Source of the DNA: Aquificales bacterium
Lineage (GTDB): Bacteria; Aquificota; Aquificia; Aquificales; Aquificaceae
NCBI GenBank assembly: GCA_027037055.1
Contig: JALWBR010000017.1
Span: 1-35,155, forward strand
DNA length: 35,155 bases
Direction: 5' to 3'
In this document: positions 25,977-34,012 of the stretch, piece after piece
How positions within the stretch are numbered: position 1 is the stretch's first letter
How the letters are laid out: each line of letters begins with the position of its first letter
Notes under the pieces: model-generated
The model's input: the letters and a program-made list of their open reading frames with translations, nothing else
Told to the model about the DNA's origin: nothing
Databases searched by the model: none
Translations under genes and position numbers: made by a program

Positions 25977-25977
25977 G

Positions 25978-25983
25978 TATAAT
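25978..25983 (+). promoter_or_regulatory. TATAAT -10 box for the TlpA-like gene, leaderless arrangement
   Basis: TATAAT begins one base after the T-run of the terminator and ends 7 bp before the GTG start at 25991. No ribosome-binding site fits in between (CTAAGGT directly abuts the GTG), so initiation at or next to the start codon is expected. Confidence 0.5.
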
Positions 25984-25990
25984 CTAAGGT

Positions 25991-26494
25991 GTGGGTAAAT
26001 CTATACCTTATGTACTGCTGATTCTGGCGTTAGGTGTCCTCTCTTATTTATATTTTTCATCCGATGGATCACATACATCCTCCGATATAAATGAAATCCC
26101 CCTTGTTGAAATTGAGACTATAACGGGTCAAAAGCTGAACATCGGCAATCTGAAAGGCAAAATAATTCTCATAAATTTCTGGGCTACATGGTGTCCTCCC
26201 TGTAGGGAGGAGATGCCTTACTTTGAGAGAATCTACAGGAAGTACAAAGAAAAGGGATTTACCATAATCGCTGTGAGTGTTGATGTAAATGAAAACTTCG
26301 TTAAGGATTTTGTAAGGGAGTACGATATCTCTTTTCCCGTATCCGTGGATAAAGATGGATTGTCTGACATGTACGGTGTTTCTTCATTGCCTATGTCCTT
26401 TCTGTATGATAAAAGCGGGAAATTGGTAAGGAAGAAAATAGGTGCGTATTTTTCCCTTGAGGAGGATTTAAAAAAACTTTTAAGCTTGCATTGA
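25991..26494 (+). CDS. Membrane-anchored thiol-disulfide oxidoreductase, TlpA/ResA-like
   Basis: This is a 167-residue periplasm-facing thioredoxin-fold protein with an N-terminal membrane anchor (about 5-23). The redox motif WCPPC (C68, C71) lies in NFWATWCPPCREEMP, typical of TlpA, ResA and CcmG. The cis-proline loop is SSLPMSFLYD. Such proteins reduce apocytochrome c cysteines or keep the cysteines of CuA/SCO proteins reduced. Its place before coxC, sco1 and coxB favours a role in oxidase or cytochrome assembly. The start is GTG in a leaderless arrangement. Confidence 0.88.
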   Translation: MGKSIPYVLLILALGVLSYLYFSSDGSHTSSDINEIPLVEIETITGQKLNIGNLKGKIILINFWATWCPPCREEMPYFERIYRKYKEKGFTIIAVSVDVNENFVKDFVREYDISFPVSVDKDGLSDMYGVSSLPMSFLYDKSGKLVRKKIGAYFSLEEDLKKLLSLH

Positions 26495-26510
26495 TGAATT
26501 TTTTATCTTG

Positions 26511-26516
26511 TATAAT
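26511..26516 (+). promoter_or_regulatory. TATAAT -10 box before coxC
   Basis: A perfect TATAAT stands in the 63-bp gap before the coxC gene, with TTGCAT 19 bp upstream as a poor -35 candidate. Unlike the leaderless cases, here a leader of about 35 nt with a strong AAGGAGGG ribosome-binding site follows. It probably drives the cox cluster separately from the ACIII operon. Confidence 0.5.
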
Positions 26517-26557
26517 AGTTTTTCAGGTTGGTTCAAATTTTTAAGGAGGGATGAGCT

Positions 26558-27349
26558 ATGGCGCATGAAGAGGTCCACCACGGTCACCATGAGGTGAGCG
26601 TATGGCCCGTTGGAGTAGGGCTGGGTGCATTGTTTGCTGTTCTTGCCTTTACCGCATTTTTTCAATGGCAGATGCCTTTTCTGGCTGTTATCTTCGCAGG
26701 CTTGACGGTTGTTACCCTTCTCGGAGGACTTGCAGGCTGGGCTAACGAGTTCTTCACCACGGGTCATGATGAAAAGCACGGAAGGATAGCGATAGTTTTC
26801 TTCGTGGGTTCCGAGATCATCATATTCGGAACCATGTTTGCAGCCTTTTGGAGGGCATGGGTGTTTAACGCTCATGAGTGGGCAAATTGGGTGCCTCATG
26901 AAATGAACCTAATTATGCCCGTTATCCTTACCTTAATACTGTGGGCATCAAGCGGAGCCATAGTCTTGGCGGAAAAAGCAATAGAACATGGTAATGTCGG
27001 TGCCTATAACAAGTGGCTCCTTATCACAATAGTCTTGGGTGCATTGTTCGTAGTCTTGCACGTTATGGAATGGTTCCATCTGTGGGAGTCTGGCTTTACC
27101 CTATCATCTAATATGTACGGTACCGCCTTTTACATGCTTACTGGCTTTCACACATCGCACGTTCTTGTAGGATTGATTGCTATGCTCTATCTTCTCTGGA
27201 TAGGTCTCAGCGGTAAGATTGATGAGACTAAAACAACTGCGGTTGTGGCAACCGGATTTTACTGGCACTTCGTTGATGTAGTGTGGATGTTCGTTGCTAC
27301 AAATGCATATTTTGTAGGATCAATACCCGCGTTAACCGGAGGACACTAA
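26558..27349 (+). CDS. coxC: Cytochrome c oxidase subunit III
   Basis: This 263-residue protein with seven predicted helices is subunit III of an aa3-type oxidase. Family blocks seen include IVFFVGSEIIIFGTMFAAFW, HVMEWFHL, MLTGFHTSHVLVG and the C-terminal FYWHFVDVVWMFVATNAYF. It has no cofactor; the subunit stabilises proton uptake into subunit I. The N-terminus is rich in His (EEVHHGHHE), which is not a family feature. It is the first of the cox structural genes here, in the unusual order III-SCO-II-I. Confidence 0.95.
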   Translation: MAHEEVHHGHHEVSVWPVGVGLGALFAVLAFTAFFQWQMPFLAVIFAGLTVVTLLGGLAGWANEFFTTGHDEKHGRIAIVFFVGSEIIIFGTMFAAFWRAWVFNAHEWANWVPHEMNLIMPVILTLILWASSGAIVLAEKAIEHGNVGAYNKWLLITIVLGALFVVLHVMEWFHLWESGFTLSSNMYGTAFYMLTGFHTSHVLVGLIAMLYLLWIGLSGKIDETKTTAVVATGFYWHFVDVVWMFVATNAYFVGSIPALTGGH

Positions 27350-27372
27350 TATAGGAGTTAAGGGTTAGAATC

Positions 27373-28167
27373 ATGAGAGGGGTGTTTCTTCTAATGTTTG
27401 TTACCTTATCCCTCGTTTGGGCGGTTAACACCCCTCTTGGTGTTCCTCGTGATGAGGATAGTAGCTTTGATGTTTCAATCCTTAGAATCAACGAAGGTGA
27501 ATACCTGGGTAAGGAGCTTCCGAATGTGGATGTTACTCTCGGAGAGGGAACCGTAAAGAAATTGTGGGATATAATAGGTGAAGAGCCTGCAATTATAGTT
27601 TTTGCCTACTATACCTGTGATGCTTCCTGCCCAGTGTTGGCTGGTAATATCTCAAAGGCTCTTGAATCCATTAAAGACAGGGACTTTACCCTTATAACTC
27701 TGTCCTTTGATGAAAAGGATACCCTCCAAACTATGAAGGCTTTTAAAGAAAAGCTCAAGTATATTCCCGATAACTGGGTCTTCGGACTGCTCTCAAAGGA
27801 AGACATCAGGCGTATCACCGAAGGTACGGGCTTTCGTTTCTTCTACTCTGTGAAAGACAAAGCCTTCGTCCATCCCAATGTCCTCATATTCATATCACCC
27901 GATAAGAGGATAGTCAGGTATGTTTACGGGGTAAAGCCCGACCCCAAAACGGTAAGGATAGCTCTTGCGGAAGCTAATACGGGTGAGCTGAAAATAAATG
28001 AGGTAGTAGATCTTGTTTACCTTGCATGTTTCAGCTACAACTCAAAGAAGGGATCTTATATGCTTAATCCGGTTATGATATTGGGCGGAGTAGGTTTTAT
28101 ACTTCTTGGCTCAACTCTGTTGCTCAGTGCTTTTTATGGTAAACTTTATGGAAGGAAGGAGGTGTAA
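27373..28167 (+). CDS. SCO1/SenC-type copper chaperone
   Basis: This is an exported thioredoxin-fold copper protein of 264 residues for assembly of the CuA centre. Copper ligands are C82 and C86 in TCDASCPV (CxxxC) and H167 in FVHPNV. An N-terminal signal or anchor (MRGVFLLMFVTLSLVWA) and a C-terminal membrane helix (about 234-256) are present; the C-terminal helix is an extra compared with many SCO proteins. It lies directly before coxB, its expected client. Confidence 0.92.
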   Translation: MRGVFLLMFVTLSLVWAVNTPLGVPRDEDSSFDVSILRINEGEYLGKELPNVDVTLGEGTVKKLWDIIGEEPAIIVFAYYTCDASCPVLAGNISKALESIKDRDFTLITLSFDEKDTLQTMKAFKEKLKYIPDNWVFGLLSKEDIRRITEGTGFRFFYSVKDKAFVHPNVLIFISPDKRIVRYVYGVKPDPKTVRIALAEANTGELKINEVVDLVYLACFSYNSKKGSYMLNPVMILGGVGFILLGSTLLLSAFYGKLYGRKEV

Positions 28168-28170
28168 GTT

Positions 28171-29028
28171 ATGGCTGCCATACTGGTTATAGTTTATTTT
28201 GCGATAACCACCTTGGTTATGATAGTGGGTCATCAGCCCATCTTAGAAGGTTATGAGCTTGCAAAAACGACAGGGGCTGAGCCCGGTCTCCAGTGGTACT
28301 GGGGATTTAAAAATGTTTTTTATGTTGTTATGCTTTACTTCTTTGTTATAGCTATACCCTTTGTTATATTTACCCTCATATACCAGTACAGGAAAGGTGA
28401 AAGAGAAGAAGGTGAACATGCTTCCAAACCCTGGGGAGCTGTTGAAAACGGACTCCTGATAGCATGGGCTGTTGCAGTTTTTGCGGGTGATATTTTCTTG
28501 GACTTCGTTTCCGAGACGGTTTTTGAGAAGCAGAAGGAAATACCCGAAAATGCTATGGAGATTAAGGTTACTGGGTCCATGTGGATGTGGCAGTTTGAGT
28601 ACCCGAATGGTAAAATGCTGTTCTCCTTCTATAATCCTGCAACGGATAAATTTGAAAATTTTGAAGGCGGATTTATAGTCCCCGCGGGCACTCCCATAAA
28701 GCTCGCTATGAAGTCAACGGATGTTATACATGCTTTCTATCTCTGGCCCCCCATTAACAAGCTTCAGGATCTGTATCCAGGCAGGATAACCTACCAGTGG
28801 TTTAAGGTTGATGCACCCGGAGAGTATTTGGTATCTTGTAGGGAGTACTGCGGTACTAACCATGCGTATATGCTTGCAAAGATATGGGTTGTTCCCAAGG
28901 AAGAATTTGAACAGTGGTACAACGGTCAAATTGCGGAAGCGGATCTTAAGAAGAAGTATTCAACCAAAAAATGGTACACGAAGCAGGCAAAGGCTGGTAA
29001 TATAGAATTAGCCAAGGTAAATAATTAA
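28171..29028 (+). CDS. coxB: Cytochrome c oxidase subunit II (CuA)
   Basis: CoxB receives electrons from cytochrome c at its binuclear CuA centre. The C-terminal cupredoxin domain has all ligands: H187 (DVIHAFYLW), C223 and C227 (SCREYCGTNH), E225, H231 and M234. The aromatic MWMWQFEYPNG patch used for electron entry is also present. Two membrane helices precede it (about 47-70 and 93-113), plus a further N-terminal hydrophobic segment (3-20), which may be an additional helix or a signal peptide. Length is 285 residues. No heme c motif is fused, so this is aa3- rather than caa3-type. Confidence 0.95.
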   Translation: MAAILVIVYFAITTLVMIVGHQPILEGYELAKTTGAEPGLQWYWGFKNVFYVVMLYFFVIAIPFVIFTLIYQYRKGEREEGEHASKPWGAVENGLLIAWAVAVFAGDIFLDFVSETVFEKQKEIPENAMEIKVTGSMWMWQFEYPNGKMLFSFYNPATDKFENFEGGFIVPAGTPIKLAMKSTDVIHAFYLWPPINKLQDLYPGRITYQWFKVDAPGEYLVSCREYCGTNHAYMLAKIWVVPKEEFEQWYNGQIAEADLKKKYSTKKWYTKQAKAGNIELAKVNN

Positions 29029-29042
29029 GGAGGTGTAGTATC

Positions 29043-30653
29043 ATGAGGGAAGCTATCCCTACAGGGGTGCCGTATTTCGGAGCGTCCCTGAAGGAATGGA
29101 TATTTACAACAGACCATAAAAAGATAGGTATTCTGTATCTCGTTACAAGTATCCTTTACTTTGTTGTTGGTGGTCTCTTTGCCCTTGTGATGAGGCTTGA
29201 GCTTACAAATCCCGGCTTACAGCTCCTGAGTCCCGATTTCTACAATTACCTCCTTACTGGGCATGGTGCGGTTATGCTCCTATGGTGGGCTATAGGTGCA
29301 CCTACTGGAGGATTCGGTAACTTTCTGCTTCCTTTAATGATAGGGGCAAGGGATGTTGCATTCCCCAGATTAAATGCCCTTAGCTGGTGGGCATACTTCG
29401 GTGCGAGCGTTCTTGTTCTTATAACCCTTATACCCGGTAACCATATAAAGATGATGTGGACGGGATATCCTCCCTATGCCCTCAATAACGATGCGGGAAA
29501 TCTTGCCCTTTATGTCTTTATAATCCACCTTCTCGGAGTATCTTCCATAGCTGGTGCTGTTAACTTCCTTACCACCGTTATAAGGATGAGGGCTAAGGGG
29601 CAGTCTTACTGGAAACTGCCTATATTTGTACACTCAATAATAACCGCTAATGTTATACAGATACTTGGTGTGCCTTCACTTGCGGGTGCGGTAACAATGG
29701 ATCTTTTTGATAAATATCTTGGTACCGCTTTCTTTGATCCTGCGAGGGGAGGAGATCCGCTTCTCTATCAGCATGTATTCTGGTTCTACTCGCATCCCGC
29801 GGTTTATGTTATGTTGCTACCTCCCGTTGCAATGGCGGGTGAAGTTATATCCGCTATGGCAAAGAATAGATTTTTCGGATATAAGGCTTATGTAATAGCC
29901 CAGTGGGGAGTTGTTGTATTAGGATTCATAGTATGGACACATCACATGTTTGTTACCGCAGCAGCAGACTGGATAAAGATTATCCAGTCAATAACTACCA
30001 TGATGATAACCGTCCCTGTGGGTGTTATAGTTCTGGCATCAACCCTTACGCTGTTTAAGGGTGCGCTAAGATTCAATACCGCCACATGGTTTGCCCTCGG
30101 TACCATATTCATGATTCTTCCTGGAGGTTTGACGGGAATACCTAACGGTATGCTCGGTATAGATTACGGTCTTTCCGATTCTTACTGGATTGCAGGTCAC
30201 TTCCACTTCGTTCTTGCAATGATAATAACCTTTGGAATATTTGCCGGTCTTTATTACTGGTTCCCCAAGTTTACTGGAAGGTTTGCCTACTCCGAGGGTC
30301 TTGGGAATGCTGGATTCTTCATAATGTTTGTTGGTGCAATGCTTATATTTGGTATGCAACTTATAGCAGGTCTTCACGGTATGCCCAGAAGATATGTTGA
30401 CTATCCCCCCATTCCTGAGCTTGTGAGTGCGCATAACTGGATGACGGTGGGTGCTTTTGTATTTGCTCTCGGTGTACTTATATCCTTCCTTAACCTTATA
30501 CTCGGTATGACCAAAGGTGAGAAGGCGGATGCAAATCCGTGGGGTTCACCTTCCCTTGAATGGTGGACAGGTTCACCTCCTCCTCCCCACAACTTTGATA
30601 AGCTTCCCGAGGTTGATGAAGATTGGCACCCTTACAATTACAAGAAGGCTTAA
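29043..30653 (+). CDS. coxA: Cytochrome c oxidase subunit I, aa3-type (A2 family)
   Basis: This is the 536-residue, 12-helix catalytic subunit that reduces O2 to water and pumps protons. Ligands are H74 (heme a), H251 with cross-linked Y255 (SHPAVY), H300/H301 (THHMF) for CuB, and H386 (heme a3) and H388 (heme a) in AGHFHF. The YS pair (249-250) before H251 replaces the Glu of the A1 type, so it is an A2 oxidase. D104 in GARDVAFPRLN and nearby Asn residues mark the D channel. In helix VIII the usual PTGIK reads PVGVI: the K-channel Lys is replaced by I329. An AAGGAGGTG ribosome-binding site precedes the ATG. The gene is followed by a terminator. Confidence 0.96.
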   Translation: MREAIPTGVPYFGASLKEWIFTTDHKKIGILYLVTSILYFVVGGLFALVMRLELTNPGLQLLSPDFYNYLLTGHGAVMLLWWAIGAPTGGFGNFLLPLMIGARDVAFPRLNALSWWAYFGASVLVLITLIPGNHIKMMWTGYPPYALNNDAGNLALYVFIIHLLGVSSIAGAVNFLTTVIRMRAKGQSYWKLPIFVHSIITANVIQILGVPSLAGAVTMDLFDKYLGTAFFDPARGGDPLLYQHVFWFYSHPAVYVMLLPPVAMAGEVISAMAKNRFFGYKAYVIAQWGVVVLGFIVWTHHMFVTAAADWIKIIQSITTMMITVPVGVIVLASTLTLFKGALRFNTATWFALGTIFMILPGGLTGIPNGMLGIDYGLSDSYWIAGHFHFVLAMIITFGIFAGLYYWFPKFTGRFAYSEGLGNAGFFIMFVGAMLIFGMQLIAGLHGMPRRYVDYPPIPELVSAHNWMTVGAFVFALGVLISFLNLILGMTKGEKADANPWGSPSLEWWTGSPPPPHNFDKLPEVDEDWHPYNYKKA

Positions 30654-30678
30654 CGGAGGATCTGAAATGCAGTTTATA

Positions 30679-30704
30679 CCGCCCCCTTGTCGGGGCGGTT
30701 TTTT
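30679..30704 (+). terminator. Intrinsic terminator after coxA
   Basis: A perfect 7-bp GC stem (CCGCCCC 30679-30685, GGGGCGG 30692-30698) with a 6-nt loop is followed by six T residues. It lies between coxA and the heme A synthesis genes, so structural subunits can be made in excess over assembly factors; some read-through is likely since no clear promoter follows. Confidence 0.85.
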
Positions 30705-30726
30705 ATTTTCAAGGGGGTAATTTGAG

Positions 30727-30855
30727 ATGGATAGGGAGAAACAGAAGGCTGATAGGATAACAAAGTTAATAGGTTACTCCCTGTTGATGTTTGTATTCCT
30801 TTCCTATATACTATGGATAATAACCACCTATCTGAAGAGGAGAGGAATGTTATGA
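30727..30855 (+). CDS. Small single-helix membrane protein (42 residues)
   Basis: A 42-codon frame with AAGGGGGT 8 nt before its ATG and a stop overlapping the ctaA start (ATGA). The product has a charged N-terminus (MDREKQKADRIT), one membrane helix (about 14-34) and a basic tail (YLKRRGML), so the N-terminus is predicted outside by the positive-inside rule. Its place between coxA and ctaA suggests a small subunit or assembly factor of the oxidase. No family is recognised. Confidence 0.65.
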   Translation: MDREKQKADRITKLIGYSLLMFVFLSYILWIITTYLKRRGML

Positions 30856-31718
30856 CAAAGATAATCCTTTTCATAGCCCTTATATCAACCTATATACTTA
30901 TGGTTTTCGGCGGTGTGGTTACATCCACAGGTTCGGGACTTGGATGTCCTGACTGGCCCCTCTGTTACGGTACTTTCAATCCACCGCCGAAGATGGATGC
31001 GTGGATAGAGTGGGGTCATAGACTGTTAGGAGCTAACGCTGGTTTATTTATACTCTTGTCTTTTATAAGCGTCTGGAAAAATTACAGGGGACTACCGCGA
31101 TTTACAATAAGTATAGCTCTTATAATGCTTATAGTAGAAGTTATCCTTGGCGGAGTTGTGGTATTAAGAGAGGCACCTTTGCTTAGTGAAGCTGAGCATA
31201 TGGTTCTTACCTCTTCTCATATAATAGTGTCCACAATTATACTTGCTTTCATATCCTTTACTTTATCCCTTATAGTTCATGAGAAGGGTGTACCTATGCA
31301 TATACCCTATGCGGTTCCCCTTTTCGTTTTTGTGTATTTTCAAATAATTGTTGGAATAATAGTGAGATATACCCAATCAGGGCTTGCATGTCCAGATTGG
31401 CCTACATGTCAGGGTCATATAATACCTCCCTTTGATACTTTCAATGTTTTTATCCATTTTATCCACAGATTGGTGGCTTACGCTTTAGTTATATTTACAG
31501 GATATCTGATGTTTAAAGAATTGAACCCGAGAACGGGTATAACCTTTACCCTTGTGGTTGCACAGATGCTGTTCGGTATAATGAGCGTCTTTTCTGGTCT
31601 GTTTTTACCCATAGTGTTTCACCACATACTTTTGGGATTTTTCCTTCTGGCTTGGGTTTCCTTTATAACAGCTCCCTATCTGTTCCCTAAGGGTGTTCAA
31701 GGAGAAGTGAGGGCATGA
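30852..31718 (+). CDS. ctaA: Heme A synthase
   Basis: CtaA oxidises the C8 methyl group of heme O to form heme A. The 288-residue, eight-helix protein shows the two-fold repeat of the family. The disulfide-forming pairs are GCPDWPLC and ACPDWPTC, and the heme-binding histidines are in WGHRLLG, EAEHMVLTSSH, IHRLVAY and VFHHILLG. The ATG at 30852 overlaps the preceding small gene; an upstream in-frame start at 30813 would read through that gene and is rejected. It is coupled to ctaB by ATGA. Confidence 0.94.
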   Translation: MTKIILFIALISTYILMVFGGVVTSTGSGLGCPDWPLCYGTFNPPPKMDAWIEWGHRLLGANAGLFILLSFISVWKNYRGLPRFTISIALIMLIVEVILGGVVVLREAPLLSEAEHMVLTSSHIIVSTIILAFISFTLSLIVHEKGVPMHIPYAVPLFVFVYFQIIVGIIVRYTQSGLACPDWPTCQGHIIPPFDTFNVFIHFIHRLVAYALVIFTGYLMFKELNPRTGITFTLVVAQMLFGIMSVFSGLFLPIVFHHILLGFFLLAWVSFITAPYLFPKGVQGEVRA

Positions 31719-32599
31719 GCCTTGAAAAGGTAGCATACTATAAAAATACGCTTAAGGATCATGTAGTTTTAACCAAACCCGGTATTGTTGCCCTTGTCCT
31801 CGTTACTACACTGACTGGTATATATCTTGCCCATAGGGGATTGCCCGATCCTTTTTTGGTTTTTTGGACCCTTATGGGTACGGGTTTTGCTGCAGCAGGT
31901 TCTGCTGTTTTAAATAACTTCATTGATAGGGATATTGATAGGTTGATGGAAAGGACAATGTCAAGACCCACCGCTCAAGGTACGGTAAATCCTTGGATTG
32001 CTTTGTTTATGGGTTCTTCGTTTATTTTGTTGTCCTTTTTTATCCTCTCTTACTATGTAAACCTTATATCTGCCCTTCTTGCCTTCCTCGCTGCCTTTGT
32101 ATATGTTGTACCCTATACCATCGTTACAAAGCGCAGGACCGAGTACGCTACTGAGATAGGTGGTATAACGGGAGCTTTACCCCCTGTAATAGGATACACA
32201 GCTGTATCTGGTAATATAAACCTTGAGGCACTCATCCTCTTTTTGATAATGTTTATATGGCAACCGCCCCACTTTTGGGTGCTTGCCCTTAAGTATAAGG
32301 AAGATTACAGAAGGGCGGGTGTTGCCACCCTTCCCGTATCAAGGGGAGTTAGGGAAACAAAGCTTAGAACTTTGTTTTATACACTGCTTCTGCTTCCCGT
32401 AACACTCCTTCCCTATTATATGAATATGGCTGGCACCATTTACTTATACGGTGCCATAGTTTTGAACATCATTTATATAGCTATGACAATAAAATTTGTC
32501 CTTTCAAGAAAAGAGGTAGATATGAAGCTATTCTTCTACTCCATCTTTTACCTTGCAAGCATATTTACCTTGATGGTCATTGATATGGTAAGGCTATGA
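31715..32599 (+). CDS. ctaB: Protoheme IX farnesyltransferase (heme O synthase)
   Basis: CtaB adds a farnesyl chain to protoheme to give heme O, the substrate of CtaA. The 294-residue UbiA-type membrane protein has the prenyl diphosphate-binding motif NNFIDRDIDRLMERTMSRP and the second motif in the stretch YKEDYRRAGVATLP. It has about nine helices. It overlaps ctaA before it and the heme-copper-oxidase-like gene after it, each by 4 bp. Confidence 0.95.
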   Translation: MSLEKVAYYKNTLKDHVVLTKPGIVALVLVTTLTGIYLAHRGLPDPFLVFWTLMGTGFAAAGSAVLNNFIDRDIDRLMERTMSRPTAQGTVNPWIALFMGSSFILLSFFILSYYVNLISALLAFLAAFVYVVPYTIVTKRRTEYATEIGGITGALPPVIGYTAVSGNINLEALILFLIMFIWQPPHFWVLALKYKEDYRRAGVATLPVSRGVRETKLRTLFYTLLLLPVTLLPYYMNMAGTIYLYGAIVLNIIYIAMTIKFVLSRKEVDMKLFFYSIFYLASIFTLMVIDMVRL

Positions 32600-33894
32600 A
32601 CGGTATGGAAAGATACTGGTTTATCCTTTCCATAATTTCCATAGGGACAGGGGGATTTTTCGCCTTTCTTGTTGCTATGAGCAGAACCCCTTTCGGTCAC
32701 AGTATATTCCCCAAGGATTATTTTTATCACGCCCTTGTGGGTCATGTAGATCTTGCCATAGTTATGTGGCTTATGTCTTTTACACTTTTGTTGTGGACAA
32801 AACTTTTCGGAGAAGTTATGTACGAAAAGGCGCTCCTTTTTATGGCATATATCGGGTATGTTTTAATAGCTCTGTCTTGCTTTTTTGCCTTGGGTGAACC
32901 CATTCCCAACAATTATGTTCCTGTCATAGTCCATCCTTTATTTTTCTTGGGTATAGGGTTATTTATTCTTTCCTTCTCATTTAAAACTTTTCTTTATTTA
33001 TCTAAAGCTTTAAAGGGTGTATTTAGTTCTGACCCACTAATTAATTGCGCATCCGCTGGTATTTTTATATCCCTTTTCATGATAGTTTCCTATATATTTT
33101 CCTTCCTTAAAGCGGGTTCTCCTTCGGAACCCCTTCTTTATTTTGAAAGGTTTTTCTGGATCCCTGGGCATATCCAACAATTTTTGAACGGTTCGCTACT
33201 CCTTATGGCTTGGTATTATTTGATTTCATTGGAAGGTAAAAGGGTGGAGTTAAATGTTTTAAGATACATAAATACCGTATTTATCATTTTTTCATTAATA
33301 ACTTTTTTACTACTTTTTGCTTTTGAAGATCCCATAAGTAAGGATGCAAAACTGTGGGCTGAGGTATCCTACGGAATAGGTTTAGGGATTCCCATATTTG
33401 TACATACTCTAAATTTGTTGAAAAACTTCAGACCGTCTCTGAGTATATTTTCCGTTTCCTTGATTTTTTCCTTTTCCCTTTATTACCTCGGCATTCTTAT
33501 AGCATACTTGGGCCTTAGTAACGATCTTAGGGTGCCTGCCCATTATCACGGGGCGGTTACAAGTATAACCATAGCCCTCATGGCTATATCCTATAACCTT
33601 TTAAAGGAATACGGTTACAGAAGGGTTATAGGTAAAATTCCAAAGGTACAGCCTTACTTTTACGGAATAGGTATGATACTTTTTGTGCTGAGCCTTTACT
33701 GGGCAGGTAAGGGCGGTGCTCCGCGTAAAACTTACGGTGTTGATTTTACCGACAACCCGTCCGTTATAATATCATTGACCCTTATGGGGGTCGGTACTAT
33801 CTTGGCTGTGTTGGGGGGTATAATGTTTGTTGTTTATATGCTAAGTTCACTTATATCGCGGGAGAGGGTAGGTATAAATGAGAAAGCGGGATGA
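32596..33894 (+). CDS. Divergent heme-copper oxidase subunit I homologue lacking helix VII CuB histidines
   Basis: This 432-residue protein has 12 predicted helices in the arrangement of oxidase subunit I. Helix II carries H50 (LVGHVDLAIVMW) at the low-spin heme position, helix VI has H192 (WIPGHIQQF) at a CuB position, and helix X has H316 and H318 (VPAHYHGAV) at the high- and low-spin heme positions. Helix VII (about 221-243), which should hold two CuB histidines, has none, and the Tyr of HPxxY is missing. The following helix (GLGIPIFVHTLNLL) aligns with helix VIII, which fixes the register. It may bind hemes but should not be a normal oxidase. A role in heme a handling, NO chemistry or oxidase assembly is possible; its place between ctaB and a CtaM-like gene favours assembly. 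Confidence 0.75.
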   Translation: MNGMERYWFILSIISIGTGGFFAFLVAMSRTPFGHSIFPKDYFYHALVGHVDLAIVMWLMSFTLLLWTKLFGEVMYEKALLFMAYIGYVLIALSCFFALGEPIPNNYVPVIVHPLFFLGIGLFILSFSFKTFLYLSKALKGVFSSDPLINCASAGIFISLFMIVSYIFSFLKAGSPSEPLLYFERFFWIPGHIQQFLNGSLLLMAWYYLISLEGKRVELNVLRYINTVFIIFSLITFLLLFAFEDPISKDAKLWAEVSYGIGLGIPIFVHTLNLLKNFRPSLSIFSVSLIFSFSLYYLGILIAYLGLSNDLRVPAHYHGAVTSITIALMAISYNLLKEYGYRRVIGKIPKVQPYFYGIGMILFVLSLYWAGKGGAPRKTYGVDFTDNPSVIISLTLMGVGTILAVLGGIMFVVYMLSSLISRERVGINEKAG

Positions 33895-33997
33895 TGTGGC
33901 TATAGCTATAGCTGTAGCTATAGTATTGTTTGTCCTTATATCTTTTTTCGTTACTTTTCTTGTATCATTTGTTCTCAGAAATTACTCTGGTGAATAA
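33878..33997 (+). CDS. Small single-helix membrane protein (39 residues)
   Basis: A 39-codon frame that overlaps the end of the preceding gene by 17 bp, with GGTAGGT just before the ATG. The product has a short charged N-terminus (MRKRDD) and one long hydrophobic helix starting with AIAIAVAIVLF, then a short tail. The DNA for the helix start is a run of four 6-bp units (GCTATA with one change, 33899-33922). It could be a CcoQ-like or subunit IV-like small oxidase component, or an assembly peptide. No family is recognised. Confidence 0.6.
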   Translation: MRKRDDVAIAIAVAIVLFVLISFFVTFLVSFVLRNYSGE

Positions 33998-33999
33998 GT

Positions 34000-34005
34000 T
34001 ATAAT
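34000..34005 (+). promoter_or_regulatory. TATAAT -10 box for the DUF420 gene, leaderless arrangement
   Basis: TATAAT ends 7 bp before the ATG at 34013, and the spacer TAAGCGG provides no properly placed ribosome-binding site. This is the same layout as before the trxB-like and TlpA-like genes. Confidence 0.5.
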
Positions 34006-34012
34006 TAAGCGG

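Noticed and set aside
30813-30851. Longer N-terminus for ctaA
   Set aside because: It would be charged, cover the end of the small membrane-protein gene and lack a ribosome-binding site; the ATG at 30852 shows the usual ATGA coupling.
33899-33922. Four tandem 6-bp units (GCTATA-like)
   Set aside because: It is coding sequence for the AIAIAVAI helix of the small membrane protein; too short and too well explained to be called a repeat element.
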